Assembly (NCBI GenBank): GCA_949292025.1
Contig: CASEYC010000010.1
Coordinates: 1 to 59,403 of the forward strand
From: an uncultured Bacteroides sp.
GTDB taxonomy: Bacteria > Bacteroidota > Bacteroidia > Bacteroidales > Bacteroidaceae
DNA: 59,403 nucleotides
Reading direction: 5' to 3'
The notes beneath the pieces are model-generated. The model did no database searches and had not been told where the DNA came from. It was given only the letters and a program-made list of their open reading frames with translations. The position numbers were made by a program, and so were the translations under genes. Below, piece after piece: positions 15,749 to 24,535 of this stretch (its first letter is position 1; each line of letters opens with the position of its first letter).

Positions 15749-18154
15749 TTATTTCTTCGCGGCCTTCGCTTTCGTTGCCTTGGCCTCCTTCGCCGGTTTC
15801 GCCTCCTTGGCGGCCGATGCCTTGGGCGCACGCTTCTTGCGCGTGGACACCTTGTCCGCCTGCAACTTGATGAGGTCCATGCAGGATGCCAGGCTGAGGT
15901 CGGCAGGCTCGATGCCGGCGGGAATCTTGTAGTTGTTGCCCTGGTAGGCGATGTAGGGACCGTAGCGGCCGTTCATGATTTCCAGGTCCGGCTCTTCGGG
16001 GAACTTCTTGATGTGGCGCTTGGCCTCGGCCTCCATCTTGTCCTTCAGCAGGCCGATGGCCTCGTCGAGGGTGATGTCCAGCGGGTCGAGGTCCTTGGGC
16101 AGGGTGACGTAGATGCCGTGGCCGTGCACGTAGGCGCCGAAACGGCCGTTGCCCACGCTGACGGGCTGCCCGTCCCAGTCGCCCAGTTCGCGCGGCAGCT
16201 TGAAGAGGTCCAGCACTTCGTCCAGGGTGATGGTCTCGATGGACTGTCCCCGCTTCAACTGGGCGAAACGCGGCTTCTCGTCCTCGCTGGCACTGCCTAT
16301 CTGCGCCACGGGGCCGAAGCGGCCAATCTTGACGCTGACCTGCCTGCCGCTCTTGGGGTCGGTGCCCAGGATGCGCTCGCCCGCCTTATGTTCGCTCTTG
16401 GCGGCCAGGGTGCTCTCCACGGACGGGTGGAACTGGTCGTAGAATTTCTTCAGGACGCCCGTCCATTGCTTCTCGCCCTCGGCTATCTCGTCGAACTGCT
16501 TCTCCACCGTGGCGGTGAAGTTGTAGTCCAGTATGTCGGGGAAGTATTCCGTCAGGAAGTCATTCACCACCAGGCCCGTGTCCGTGGGCAGCAGCTTGGA
16601 CTTCTCCGCGCCGGTGATTTCCCGGTGCGTCTCGTCCGCAATCTGCCCGTCCTTCAGGGTGAGCACGTTGCAGTCGCGCTCCTCGCCCGGCTTGTCGCCC
16701 TTGACGACGTATTCGCGCTGCTGGATGGTGCTGATGGTGGGCGCGTAGGTGGAAGGTCGTCCGATGCCCAGTTCCTCCAGCTTGCGCACCAGGCTGGCCT
16801 CGGTGTAGCGGGGCGGATGCTGGCTGAAACGCTCGGTGGCGGTGACGTCGCTGTACGCCAACTGCTGTCCCTTCTTCAGCGGGGGCAGCAGGCCTGCCTC
16901 GTCCTCGCGGGCCTCGATGTCCTCGTCCTGCGAGTCGCGGTAGACGCGGAGGAAGCCGTCGAACTTGACCACCTCGCCCGTGGCGGCGAAGGTCTCGTCG
17001 CTGTTGCCAAGGGCGATGGTGACGGTGGTCTTCTCCAGCTCGGCGTCGGCCATCTGGGAGGCGATGGTGCGCTTCCATATCAGTTCATACAGACGCTTCT
17101 CCTGGTGGGTGCCGTCTATCTTGGATGCCTGCATGTTGGTGGGGCGGATGGCCTCGTGCGCCTCTTGCGCGCCCTTGGTCTTGGTGGCGAAGTGGCGGGT
17201 GCAGACGTAGCGTTCGCCCATCATCGCCTCAATGGCCTCGCGGCTGCTCTGCAGGGCAAAGTCGGAGAGGTTGACGGAGTCGGTACGCATATAGGTAATC
17301 ATACCGGATTCATACAGCCGCTGCGCCACCATCATGGTCTGTGCCACGGTGAAGCCCAGCTTGCGGGCCGCCTCCTGTTGCAGGGTGGAGGTGGTGAAGG
17401 GAGCCGACGGGCTCTTGCGCAGGGGCTTCGTGGTAATGTCGCTGATGGTGAACGTGGCCGACTTGCACAGCTCCAGGAACTTGCGGGCCTCGGCCTTCGT
17501 CTTGAAGCGGCGGGCCAGCTCGGCCTTCAGCTCGACGGGCTTGCCGTCCGCATCGGGCACCAGGAAGACGGCGGAGACGCGGTAGGCGGCTTCGGTCTTG
17601 AAGGCGTTGATTTCGCGCTCGCGCTCCACGATGAGGCGCACGGCCACGGACTGCACGCGCCCGGCGGAGAGGGCGGGCTTGACCTTGCGCCACAGGACGG
17701 GCGACAGCTCGAAGCCCACGATGCGGTCCAGCACGCGGCGGGCCTGCTGCGCGTCTACCAGGTTGAGGTCGATGTCGCGCGGATGCTCGATGGCCCGCAG
17801 GATGGCGTTCTTGGTGATTTCATGGAACACGATTCGCTTGGTGTGCTCCGGGTCCAGGCCCAACACCTCGTACAGGTGCCAGGCGATGGCTTCTCCCTCG
17901 CGGTCCTCATCGGACGCCAGCCAGACAGTGTCCGCCTTGGCGGCCTCGTCCTTCAGTTGGCTGACCAGGGCGCGCTTGTCCGCGGGGATTTCATATTCGG
18001 GCTTGAAGTCGTGGGCGATGTCGATGCTGAACGCCTTCTTCTTCAGGTCGCGGATATGCCCGTAACTGGACAGCACTTTATAGTCCTTTCCGAGGAACTT
18101 CTCGATGGTTTTCGCTTTTGCCGGAGACTCGACAATGACAAGGTTCTTCTGCAT
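15749..18154 (-). CDS. topA: DNA topoisomerase I
   Basis: 801 aa, type IA topoisomerase that relaxes negative supercoils. The TOPRIM domain starts at the N-terminus (VIVESPAKAKTIEKFL). The active-site tyrosine is Y288 in MITYMRTDSVNLS. Domains II-IV follow, then several degenerate topo-C repeats (FGAYVHGHGIYVTLP, RYGPYIAYQGNNYKIP) and a Lys/Ala-rich tail. I chose the ATG at 18154 (MQKNLVIVESP); the open frame runs 15 codons further up but crosses the -7 region. TACATTTG at 18197-18204 (minus) is a good promoter. Confidence 0.97.
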   Translation of the reverse strand: MQKNLVIVESPAKAKTIEKFLGKDYKVLSSYGHIRDLKKKAFSIDIAHDFKPEYEIPADKRALVSQLKDEAAKADTVWLASDEDREGEAIAWHLYEVLGLDPEHTKRIVFHEITKNAILRAIEHPRDIDLNLVDAQQARRVLDRIVGFELSPVLWRKVKPALSAGRVQSVAVRLIVEREREINAFKTEAAYRVSAVFLVPDADGKPVELKAELARRFKTKAEARKFLELCKSATFTISDITTKPLRKSPSAPFTTSTLQQEAARKLGFTVAQTMMVAQRLYESGMITYMRTDSVNLSDFALQSSREAIEAMMGERYVCTRHFATKTKGAQEAHEAIRPTNMQASKIDGTHQEKRLYELIWKRTIASQMADAELEKTTVTIALGNSDETFAATGEVVKFDGFLRVYRDSQDEDIEAREDEAGLLPPLKKGQQLAYSDVTATERFSQHPPRYTEASLVRKLEELGIGRPSTYAPTISTIQQREYVVKGDKPGEERDCNVLTLKDGQIADETHREITGAEKSKLLPTDTGLVVNDFLTEYFPDILDYNFTATVEKQFDEIAEGEKQWTGVLKKFYDQFHPSVESTLAAKSEHKAGERILGTDPKSGRQVSVKIGRFGPVAQIGSASEDEKPRFAQLKRGQSIETITLDEVLDLFKLPRELGDWDGQPVSVGNGRFGAYVHGHGIYVTLPKDLDPLDITLDEAIGLLKDKMEAEAKRHIKKFPEEPDLEIMNGRYGPYIAYQGNNYKIPAGIEPADLSLASCMDLIKLQADKVSTRKKRAPKASAAKEAKPAKEAKATKAKAAKK

Positions 18155-18196
18155 AGGTTTTTCCTTTGTTGGTGGCTCGTGCCACGGTTTTCGCGG

Positions 18197-18204
18197 CAAA
18201 TGTA
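18197..18204 (-). promoter_or_regulatory. topA -7 box
   Basis: TACATTTG on the minus strand, 42 bases before the topA ATG. Confidence 0.6.
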
Positions 18205-18302
18205 GGAAAAAAAGCCGCTTCCCACCTTATAATAAGGAAAGTTTTAGCAAAAAAACTTCCGCGGCGCGAAATCGTTCGGCTATTCGGCACCCAATCCCCA
18301 GA

Positions 18303-20627
18303 CTACATCGCGATGCCCGTCTCCCGGTCTTGATTGCTCAGCTGCTTGCGGCCCGCCTGATGCTTTCGCCCGCTGCTGAACCGCCACGTCAGTTGCAGCA
18401 GCACCATGTTGCCGTTGTCGCGGATATACGTCCAGCTCTCCTTGCGCACCATCCGGTTCAGTTTGCGGCTGCCCGCGCTCCAACCGTCCGGCTGGAACGG
18501 ATAGAGCATCCCCAAGCCTGCGCTGAGCGTCTTCCAGGTGTACATCAGTTGCAGCACGCAATTGGTCTCGCCATAATCAATGCTCTCGCCGTAGAGCGAG
18601 TTGTAGCGGCTGGACACGCTGCCGTAGAACGAGAAGCCCTTGTAACTGGCGGACACACTGCCCCCGCCGTTCCACGCCGTGTAGCGGTGGGAGTAGTCAT
18701 GCCCGCGGCTGTCGTAACGGTTCACCCCTCCATAGAGGCTGACCGACAGGATGTCGGGGATCAGCTTCGCATTGACGGAGAGCTGCCCGCCCAGACGCGA
18801 ATAGTGCTTCTGGTTAGCCACGGCATAGACGAACATAGGCCGGCCATCCATTTCCGTCAGGTCCGTCTGCTCCATAATGGGGTTCTTGCTGTAGGAGTGG
18901 CTTCCCATCAGGTAGACGCTCACCTTGGGGTGGCTCCAGCTCAGTTGCAGCCGGTTGCTGTACGAACGGTAGGGCTCCAGGCCGCGGTTGCCGCGCTGCA
19001 TCTCCAAGTCGGTCAGCTGCTGCGGGATGTCGCTCAGGGAGGCCAGCGAAGGCAGGTTGGGACTGCTGCTGAAGCTATAGCTCAGGCTGGCGCCCCGGAA
19101 CAGCGGGTAACGGAGCTGCACCATGGGGCGGAACGTATAGAACGTATAGCCGCGTCCGGACTCGTCGAAGTATTCCCTTGACACGCCTGCCCCCAGCCCG
19201 TAGTCCAGCTTGCCCCACCGGCCCTGCACCTCCACGTAGCCATAGAGGCTGGAGTTGTGCATGTCTGTCATCTGGTCCACCGCGCCCCGGTAGCGGTTGC
19301 GGGTGTAGCCGTACAGGTAGCGCAGCCCGGCGGAGAGGGTGACCTGCTCGAACCCCTTGCTATAATACCCCTCGCCTATCAACGAATAGCGTTTGCCGTC
19401 GGTGTCGTAGTCGTATTCGGAGAAGGGCGTGCCTCCCGGCTCGTCCGCCTCGCTGTAGTAGCGAGAGTAGTCCGTGCCGATATAGGTGCCCACCACGTTC
19501 AGCAACAATTGCTGCTGCCGGGCGAAGTTCTTCTTGAAATACAAGTCCAGCGATGGATTGCTGCTCTGCCGGCTGCTGCGGGTCAAGCTGTAGAGGTCGG
19601 GCCGTCCGTCCTCGCGTATCAGCTGCCCGTAGTCGTTGTGCGGATAGTGGCCGATGTTCTGGATGAAGACAGCGTTGAAGACGTAGTCATCCTCCTTCGT
19701 CAGGTTGTACGTAGCGGCCAGCATGTGCTCGGCATAGTTGAAGGGCGTGCTCAACCCCTCGCTGACGCGCTGGCGCACGCTGCCTTCCGCGAAACCGAAG
19801 GTCTGCGTCTCGTCCACGGTACGGTCGTCATAGTTGCGGTAGCTCACGAAGTATTGCAGTCCGAAGGTGGACCGCTTGTGGTTGGCCTGCACGTAGAAGT
19901 TGTCGTTGCCGAATCCCGTGCTGACGGCATTGGACGCGCTCACCCCGCCGTTGACGCCCGCCGTGGGCTGCTTCACGACAAAGTTGATCACCGCCTCCAC
20001 CCCACTGGCCGCATAGCGCATTCCCGGACGGTCGATGTACTCCACGCGCAACACGTCTCCGGGCTTCAGGGCCAGCACCTGGCTGGACGATGCCTTCACG
20101 TCGTTGATGCGCAGCTGCACACCGCCCCCGCTCACCGTGTTCACCGCCAGTTGCACGGGGTCCACCTTCAGCCCGTCCAGCTGCAGGTGTCCCAGCAGGT
20201 CGTAGCCCGACGTCGAGGCAGCCACCTCGCGCGGGCTGGGCAAGATGATTTGCCGGTCAATCTTCTGGATGGTGTTCGAGGCGGATACGGTCACGCCCTC
20301 CAGCAGCACGGCATCTTCCGACAGGACCATTTCGCCCACGTCCGTATCGCGGTCAATGCCCGTCAGGCGCAGGGTCTGCGTCACGTAGCCCACAAACGAC
20401 ACCTGCAGCAGGTAGTCGCCAGCTTGCGCGACGCGCAGGTCAAACCGTCCCTTGCTATCGGCGGCCTTTCCCGTCACCACGGTAGAATCCAAGAGCATCA
20501 GCACCACGTTGGCAAAGCCGATGGATTGGTCCGCCTCGTCCGACACCCGGCCGGAGACGCGAATGTCCTGCCCTGCCAACAGGAGTGGGCAGAGCAGGAC
20601 GACTAAAAGAGAGAATAAATTCTTCAT
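18303..20627 (-). CDS. Outer-membrane beta-barrel protein with CarboxypepD-reg-like N-terminus
   Basis: 774 aa. Signal peptide (about 1-19), a carboxypeptidase-regulatory-like Ig fold at about 22-110 (SGRVSDEADQSIGFANV, with GRFDLRV), a TonB-plug-like segment at about 115-225, then a long barrel of alternating aromatic strands. This order is the OMP_b-brl_3 (PF14905) family of TonB-receptor relatives common in Bacteroidetes. No SusD partner is next to it, so it is not a typical glycan-uptake pair. TATTTTTG at 20661-20668 (minus) is a likely promoter. Substrate unknown. Confidence 0.85.
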   Translation of the reverse strand: MKNLFSLLVVLLCPLLLAGQDIRVSGRVSDEADQSIGFANVVLMLLDSTVVTGKAADSKGRFDLRVAQAGDYLLQVSFVGYVTQTLRLTGIDRDTDVGEMVLSEDAVLLEGVTVSASNTIQKIDRQIILPSPREVAASTSGYDLLGHLQLDGLKVDPVQLAVNTVSGGGVQLRINDVKASSSQVLALKPGDVLRVEYIDRPGMRYAASGVEAVINFVVKQPTAGVNGGVSASNAVSTGFGNDNFYVQANHKRSTFGLQYFVSYRNYDDRTVDETQTFGFAEGSVRQRVSEGLSTPFNYAEHMLAATYNLTKEDDYVFNAVFIQNIGHYPHNDYGQLIREDGRPDLYSLTRSSRQSSNPSLDLYFKKNFARQQQLLLNVVGTYIGTDYSRYYSEADEPGGTPFSEYDYDTDGKRYSLIGEGYYSKGFEQVTLSAGLRYLYGYTRNRYRGAVDQMTDMHNSSLYGYVEVQGRWGKLDYGLGAGVSREYFDESGRGYTFYTFRPMVQLRYPLFRGASLSYSFSSSPNLPSLASLSDIPQQLTDLEMQRGNRGLEPYRSYSNRLQLSWSHPKVSVYLMGSHSYSKNPIMEQTDLTEMDGRPMFVYAVANQKHYSRLGGQLSVNAKLIPDILSVSLYGGVNRYDSRGHDYSHRYTAWNGGGSVSASYKGFSFYGSVSSRYNSLYGESIDYGETNCVLQLMYTWKTLSAGLGMLYPFQPDGWSAGSRKLNRMVRKESWTYIRDNGNMVLLQLTWRFSSGRKHQAGRKQLSNQDRETGIAM

Positions 20628-20660
20628 AAGTCAGAACTATTGCATATTAAATAATTATCG

Positions 20661-20668
20661 CAAAAATA
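20661..20668 (-). promoter_or_regulatory. -7 box of the outer-membrane protein gene
   Basis: TATTTTTG on the minus strand, 33 bases before the ATG at 20627. Confidence 0.55.
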
Positions 20669-20729
20669 TATAAAGCAGAATAATAATTCATGATATTACA
20701 TCCGCTAAATGTTCTTTTTACTCAAAAAA

Positions 20730-22079
20730 TCAGTCCACGCTTCTTTTTGGGGGAATGCGTGTCTTATAATCATAATACTCACGGACGAATGTCTCCAGAT
20801 CCATATCACTCTTGAATCCTTTCAGGGGACACTCCTTGAGAGGATTATTCCTAAAGCTATGCCACCATTTGTTGAAGCAAGGCCCTCCGCACAGAGGGAG
20901 CAGCTTGCAGGACAGACAGACCGGATTGTCGAAGAAAGCTTTATCCGACCATCCGTTTGTTTTGGCTTCATCCCACACGATGTTGCCCGCATCATCTACA
21001 TAACCCAATGCGTTGTCAGCCGTATAGTCGTTGGCTGTACAACGATATACATTGCCATCATAGTTAATGTGTGCATAATTAATCCTGTCGGCATAGCATA
21101 AGATGCCCCTAAAGAAGTTGTAAGTCGAGTTGAATGCCATGTGGAATCCTGCTTTTTTTAATTGAGCAGAGTGATGTTGCAGGATTTCTTTTATACGGAT
21201 ATCGTTGCCTTCCTTTTCATACGTTTGCCAAATACGTTGAAACTGTATCCAGAATTGAGAACGGATATTATGAGGGATAACATCAAGCACCCGTGCGAAA
21301 TCAGTCCGGATTGTTTCCGAATTATAATTGATACGTAGTTTGATGCTACTTTCCGGATAAGCTTCCACCAATGCCATTGCATTATCCAATATTTGGTCAA
21401 AGGAGGGCACTCCTTTTTGGTTTCTTGTCCGATTATGCGCTTCCCTGTCGCCGTCTAAAGTAATCTGAAAATGATTCAAGTTTATTTCAGGGCACTTTTT
21501 TCTCACATCTTGTGTCAACAAAAAGCCATTTGAAGTCATTGAATTGGAAAATCCCGCCCCATGTTCAGCTGCAAGTTGCTTGACATATAGAGAAAGCGGA
21601 TACACGATTTCATTGAAATACATCAAAGGTTCACCGCCAAACCATCCCAACATGAAATGCTTGACTTCATGCCGCTCAAAAATGTTGCGAACCAGTTTCT
21701 TGATCCTTTCCATGGTTTCGGATTGCATATGGCCTTTCGGATGTTTTTCATAGCAATACCAGCAACGGAAATTACAGTCCTGCGTAGGATTAATGATCAA
21801 ATGCCAAACGCCATTGTTTTTCACACTTATATATAATTGTCGCAAATAATCCACCTCATCCTCCATAGAGCCAACCAAGAAATGCCCTCTTGCCAACCGT
21901 TGTTGCAAGTCAGGATATTGTTGTTGCAAAACAGGAGTTTGCATCAAACGCTTCATAAAATCATATTCATCGTTACTCAACGAAAGGACAATTTTACTGA
22001 TTGCATTTAGGCATAGTATTTTATCTCCGCTTGGCGCATAATAGTTGTAATCACTTTCAATCATATTCTTTCTTGTCAT
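20730..22079 (-). CDS. Radical SAM/SPASM peptide maturase A
   Basis: 449 aa. The [4Fe-4S]/SAM motif is C102-x3-C106-x2-C109 (CNFRCWYC). The C-terminal SPASM region carries further cysteines, including CLSCKLLPLCGGPC, for auxiliary clusters, and ends after CPLKGF. Residues 1-90 form a small domain typical of rSAM enzymes acting on GG-leader peptides in Bacteroidales. It is the last gene of a minus-strand set and lies 222 bases after the five-Cys precursor (22302-22532), its most likely substrate. The 222-base gap holds no ORF or strong promoter that I can see. M6 (22064) is an alternative start. Chemistry (thioether, C-C or other crosslink) cannot be told from sequence. Confidence 0.88.
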   Translation of the reverse strand: MTRKNMIESDYNYYAPSGDKILCLNAISKIVLSLSNDEYDFMKRLMQTPVLQQQYPDLQQRLARGHFLVGSMEDEVDYLRQLYISVKNNGVWHLIINPTQDCNFRCWYCYEKHPKGHMQSETMERIKKLVRNIFERHEVKHFMLGWFGGEPLMYFNEIVYPLSLYVKQLAAEHGAGFSNSMTSNGFLLTQDVRKKCPEINLNHFQITLDGDREAHNRTRNQKGVPSFDQILDNAMALVEAYPESSIKLRINYNSETIRTDFARVLDVIPHNIRSQFWIQFQRIWQTYEKEGNDIRIKEILQHHSAQLKKAGFHMAFNSTYNFFRGILCYADRINYAHINYDGNVYRCTANDYTADNALGYVDDAGNIVWDEAKTNGWSDKAFFDNPVCLSCKLLPLCGGPCFNKWWHSFRNNPLKECPLKGFKSDMDLETFVREYYDYKTRIPPKRSVD

Positions 22080-22301
22080 GGGATTTACATTCTTGTAGTA
22101 ACTTCAATCAAGAAAAGGGACTACGCCCACATGCACGCCAAGCATATTCCCCTTTCTATAATAAAGCATTGCTTATAGCAACTTCAGTCGTTTTGCTTAC
22201 CACAGACATTCATACAAAGTCATTTATAACAATTGTTTGTAAGGTTCTTAGCGAGCAGTCGAACCGTGCCATTATGTTGCAGACAACTAAAAATTCTCTA
22301 C

Positions 22302-22532
22302 TTAATCTGGCACTTTCTGACGGCCATCGGATCCACAACCTTCTACACAATTGCCACAATTCCCGTCCTTACAATTATTGGTAGTGCAATTAGCCAATGT
22401 GTCCACATCCACATCCGGAATATTCGGCACCTTTTCACCACCTGTGGCCATTTCCAATTCCGCATTGCTCAGCACGTCTTCATTAAGACTGCTAGACAAG
22501 TTTCTTGCCAGCTTTTCTTCTTTTCTTTCCAT
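22302..22532 (-). CDS. RiPP precursor peptide 1 (double-Gly leader, five-Cys core)
   Basis: 76 aa. The N-terminal part is a charged helical leader ending ELEMATGG (GG at 31-32), the pattern cut by C39-type peptidases. The core after GG is acidic and then Cys-rich: C49, C54, C59, C62 and C66, spaced 4-4-2-3, with many Asn and Gly. It lies between two radical SAM genes and has its own promoter-like sequence upstream (22580-22614). This is the composition expected for an rSAM-modified, thioether-type peptide. A metal-binding small protein is the alternative, but the leader and context make that less likely. Confidence 0.8.
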   Translation of the reverse strand: MERKEEKLARNLSSSLNEDVLSNAELEMATGGEKVPNIPDVDVDTLANCTTNNCKDGNCGNCVEGCGSDGRQKVPD

Positions 22533-22579
22533 ATTACTTCGTTTTTAATTAAAAAAATAAAAGTTATCTTACTCGTTTG

Positions 22580-22614
22580 CAAATTTATCGGATATCCGTC
22601 CACCCCCATCGGAC
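22580..22614 (-). promoter_or_regulatory. Promoter of precursor 1 with GTCCGATG upstream element
   Basis: On the minus strand, GTCCGATG (22607-22614) is followed after exactly 19 bases by TAAATTTG (22580-22587), then TTTGCA context. The same element with the same spacing precedes precursor 2. The 20-bp block TCCGTCCACCCCCATCGGAC (22595-22614, plus strand) recurs at 24428-24447 with two changes. Confidence 0.6.
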
Positions 22615-24126
22615 TCACTCGAAAAATTCCGGTGCCCAACGGCATCTCGGATCAGGATAATCCCAATGTTCCGCCCCGTAAACTTTGAGGATGTCGGCCC
22701 AGCAGCGGTTGTGATACCCCCAGCAGGCTTCGAACTGCCCGCACATCCTGCACGGGCTTTGTTCCGAAACATCCGCCCGGGACAGGCCATATAATTGGCG
22801 GGCACGCGGACTGTCCCATATCTCGGCCAGACTTTGGCAAGACGCATCGCCGATGAGGAAACGCGGGTTCCAATACAACTGCTCGCAGATGGTAGCCTTG
22901 CCGTCGGGCAATATAAAGAGGTGGGAAGTCAGGGCTGAACACTCCTTCCCCGGAAAGCTACGGCTTCCCTCGGCAGCAGTACGGCTATGGCTGTCCATCA
23001 GATCCCGACCTAACAATACCGGGAACGGACTATCAGCCGTTAGCCGCTCCAACTGCTCAAATAGAGTATGGAGGCACGACAGGGACAACTTAAGTTTCTT
23101 GAAATCTGCCGGCATCTTATAAAGCGAGTCGCTGACGGGCACGACACGCCAAGCGGCCAACTGCTTCAGGCTACAAAGTCTGTTGTAGAGGGTTCCCAAT
23201 GTTTCAACATGAGCATTCAGGGAAGTCAGCACGGTGGCCACCTGGTACTTCAATCCGCTTTGGTCCAACACTTGCAGCCCTTGCCAGACTTGCTCCCGAT
23301 AGGACTTCCCCACTCCAAGCAATTCATCCAGTATATCGGGGTCGCAAGCATCCAAGGAGACCTGAACGACACCCGCGTAGCCCGTATTCCTCAACTTGTC
23401 TACAAGCCCATCCGTCAGGGGGACTTTAGTGGAAACAAACTCCGGGGCAATGCCGCGCTCTACCAGCTGCTGCAGGATGACATCCCAATCCGGATGCAGG
23501 AACACTTCCCCGCCCATCAAGTTGAACTGCTTGACAGGCCACCCGGCTGCCTCATCCACCAACTCCAGGATGCGCTCCGTGGAGAGCGGGGTCACCACCC
23601 GGGTAGCAGTGTCCGCGTAACAATACCGACAATGCGTCACACAACGGTTGGTCAGCATCAGCGTCACTTGCAGTGGCCCCGTATAGAGTCGCCGACCTGT
23701 CAAATCCAGCTTCCGCCACAGGAAATTGCCAGCCTCCAGGCGGTCGAGGCGCAACCTGTCGCCCACCTCGTCCGCCTCCACCAGCACGCGCCGGGGAAAC
23801 CAGACCTTGCCCTGTGGGGAAAGCGTGCATACCGGCCGGGGATTCTCCACCAAGCCAGACACCCACCCGGCCAGCAAGTCCTCCTCCCGGTGGAAGTAGG
23901 CGGACAACAATTTCAGGTTCTCCCCCAAGCTGCGCCCGAACGTGAAAAAGCTCAGGAAAGCAGCCTGCAAAGGATGGATGAAGCCCACCCAGCCCACAGA
24001 GCTGCCTTCCGTGGCCGAACTTACCGCAAACAACACCGTGCGATGCACGTCGTGTCTCAGCCGGTAATCCGGATTCAGCACATATACCTTGTCACGCCTG
24101 ACTGTGGGCATCCCGTTTAGTGTCAT
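22615..24126 (-). CDS. Radical SAM/SPASM peptide maturase B with N-terminal recognition-like domain
   Basis: 503 aa. The radical SAM motif is C162-x3-C166-x2-C169 (CVTHCRYC). Ahead of it, residues 15-100 (LNPDYRLRHDV...HPLQAAFLSFF...) have the pattern of a PqqD-like RiPP recognition element, which is my inference. The SPASM part near the C-terminus has CxxCGxxxxC (CRMCGQFEAC) and more cysteines. The start at 24126 lies inside precursor 2, overlapping it by 35 bases; M6 (24111) is an alternative that still overlaps. This argues for translational coupling and for precursor 2 as its substrate. Part of the peptide locus 20.7-24.3 kb. Confidence 0.88.
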   Translation of the reverse strand: MTLNGMPTVRRDKVYVLNPDYRLRHDVHRTVLFAVSSATEGSSVGWVGFIHPLQAAFLSFFTFGRSLGENLKLLSAYFHREEDLLAGWVSGLVENPRPVCTLSPQGKVWFPRRVLVEADEVGDRLRLDRLEAGNFLWRKLDLTGRRLYTGPLQVTLMLTNRCVTHCRYCYADTATRVVTPLSTERILELVDEAAGWPVKQFNLMGGEVFLHPDWDVILQQLVERGIAPEFVSTKVPLTDGLVDKLRNTGYAGVVQVSLDACDPDILDELLGVGKSYREQVWQGLQVLDQSGLKYQVATVLTSLNAHVETLGTLYNRLCSLKQLAAWRVVPVSDSLYKMPADFKKLKLSLSCLHTLFEQLERLTADSPFPVLLGRDLMDSHSRTAAEGSRSFPGKECSALTSHLFILPDGKATICEQLYWNPRFLIGDASCQSLAEIWDSPRARQLYGLSRADVSEQSPCRMCGQFEACWGYHNRCWADILKVYGAEHWDYPDPRCRWAPEFFE

Positions 24127-24316
24127 CGTCCGGCGGGGTGGTCTGACCGATACCTGACAGGTAACATCCCAACCCGCAATTGCGCACGGGATCAGTGTCT
24201 GTTTCGGTACCGCCTTGCACGTTCATCAATTGGTCCAAACCCAATGCTTCATTCTCTTCCGCAGGGAGGCAAGCATCTGCGGATACATCTTTTCGTTCTG
24301 CTTTGTTCTTTTCCAT
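24092..24316 (-). CDS. RiPP precursor peptide 2 (double-Gly leader, two-Cys core)
   Basis: 74 aa. Charged leader with LGLDQLMNVQGG (GG at 35-36), then an acidic stretch and the motif NCGLGCYLSGIG (C47, C51), ending in a polar DDDTKRD tail. The leader end (hydrophobic-x-x-hydrophobic-x-x-GG) matches that of precursor 1, but the cores share nothing else. It is the first gene of the minus-strand cluster and overlaps maturase B. No exporter or C39 peptidase gene is in this window, so processing must be encoded elsewhere. Confidence 0.75.
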   Translation of the reverse strand: MEKNKAERKDVSADACLPAEENEALGLDQLMNVQGGTETDTDPVRNCGLGCYLSGIGQTTPPDDDTKRDAHSQA

Positions 24317-24352
24317 AAGACATTATTTAGTTATTTAGAAGTTGACAGGATG

Positions 24353-24387
24353 CAAAGTTGCTGGTACCCAATCCGACTGCATCGGAC
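24353..24387 (-). promoter_or_regulatory. Promoter of precursor 2 with GTCCGATG upstream element
   Basis: On the minus strand, GTCCGATG (24380-24387) and then, after 19 bases, CAACTTTG (24353-24360), one base off TAnnTTTG. The transcript leader would be about 30 bases. Spacing is identical to the precursor 1 promoter. Confidence 0.55.
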
Positions 24388-24427
24388 TATGCCCCGCACG
24401 GAGCATCTTTTTAAGTTGGGCATGGCA

Positions 24428-24447
24428 TCCGTCCATCCGCATCGGAC
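24428..24447. promoter_or_regulatory. Extra copy of the precursor-promoter motif
   Basis: TCCGTCCATCCGCATCGGAC, 18 of 20 identical to 22595-22614. No -7 box follows at the promoter spacing, so it is more likely an additional binding site in the divergent region between precursor 2 and the TPR regulator. Confidence 0.5.
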
Positions 24448-24493
24448 GGCTAAAAAAATCCCCATGTATTTAGTCCTATTTAGCAAATATCCC

Positions 24494-24501
24494 TACCTTT
24501 G
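24494..24501 (+). promoter_or_regulatory. -7 box of the TPR regulator gene
   Basis: TACCTTTG, 34 bases before the ATG at 24536. Confidence 0.65.
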
Positions 24502-24535
24502 CCCAGAATTTTGAACAAAGCATATATCCAGGACT

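Noticed and set aside
22080-22301. A third precursor peptide between precursor 1 and maturase A
   Set aside because: Frames there are short, lack a GG leader and have no promoter-like element.
24428-24447. A third promoter using the GTCCGATG element
   Set aside because: No TAnnTTTG box occurs 19 bp downstream on the minus strand; more likely a separate binding site.
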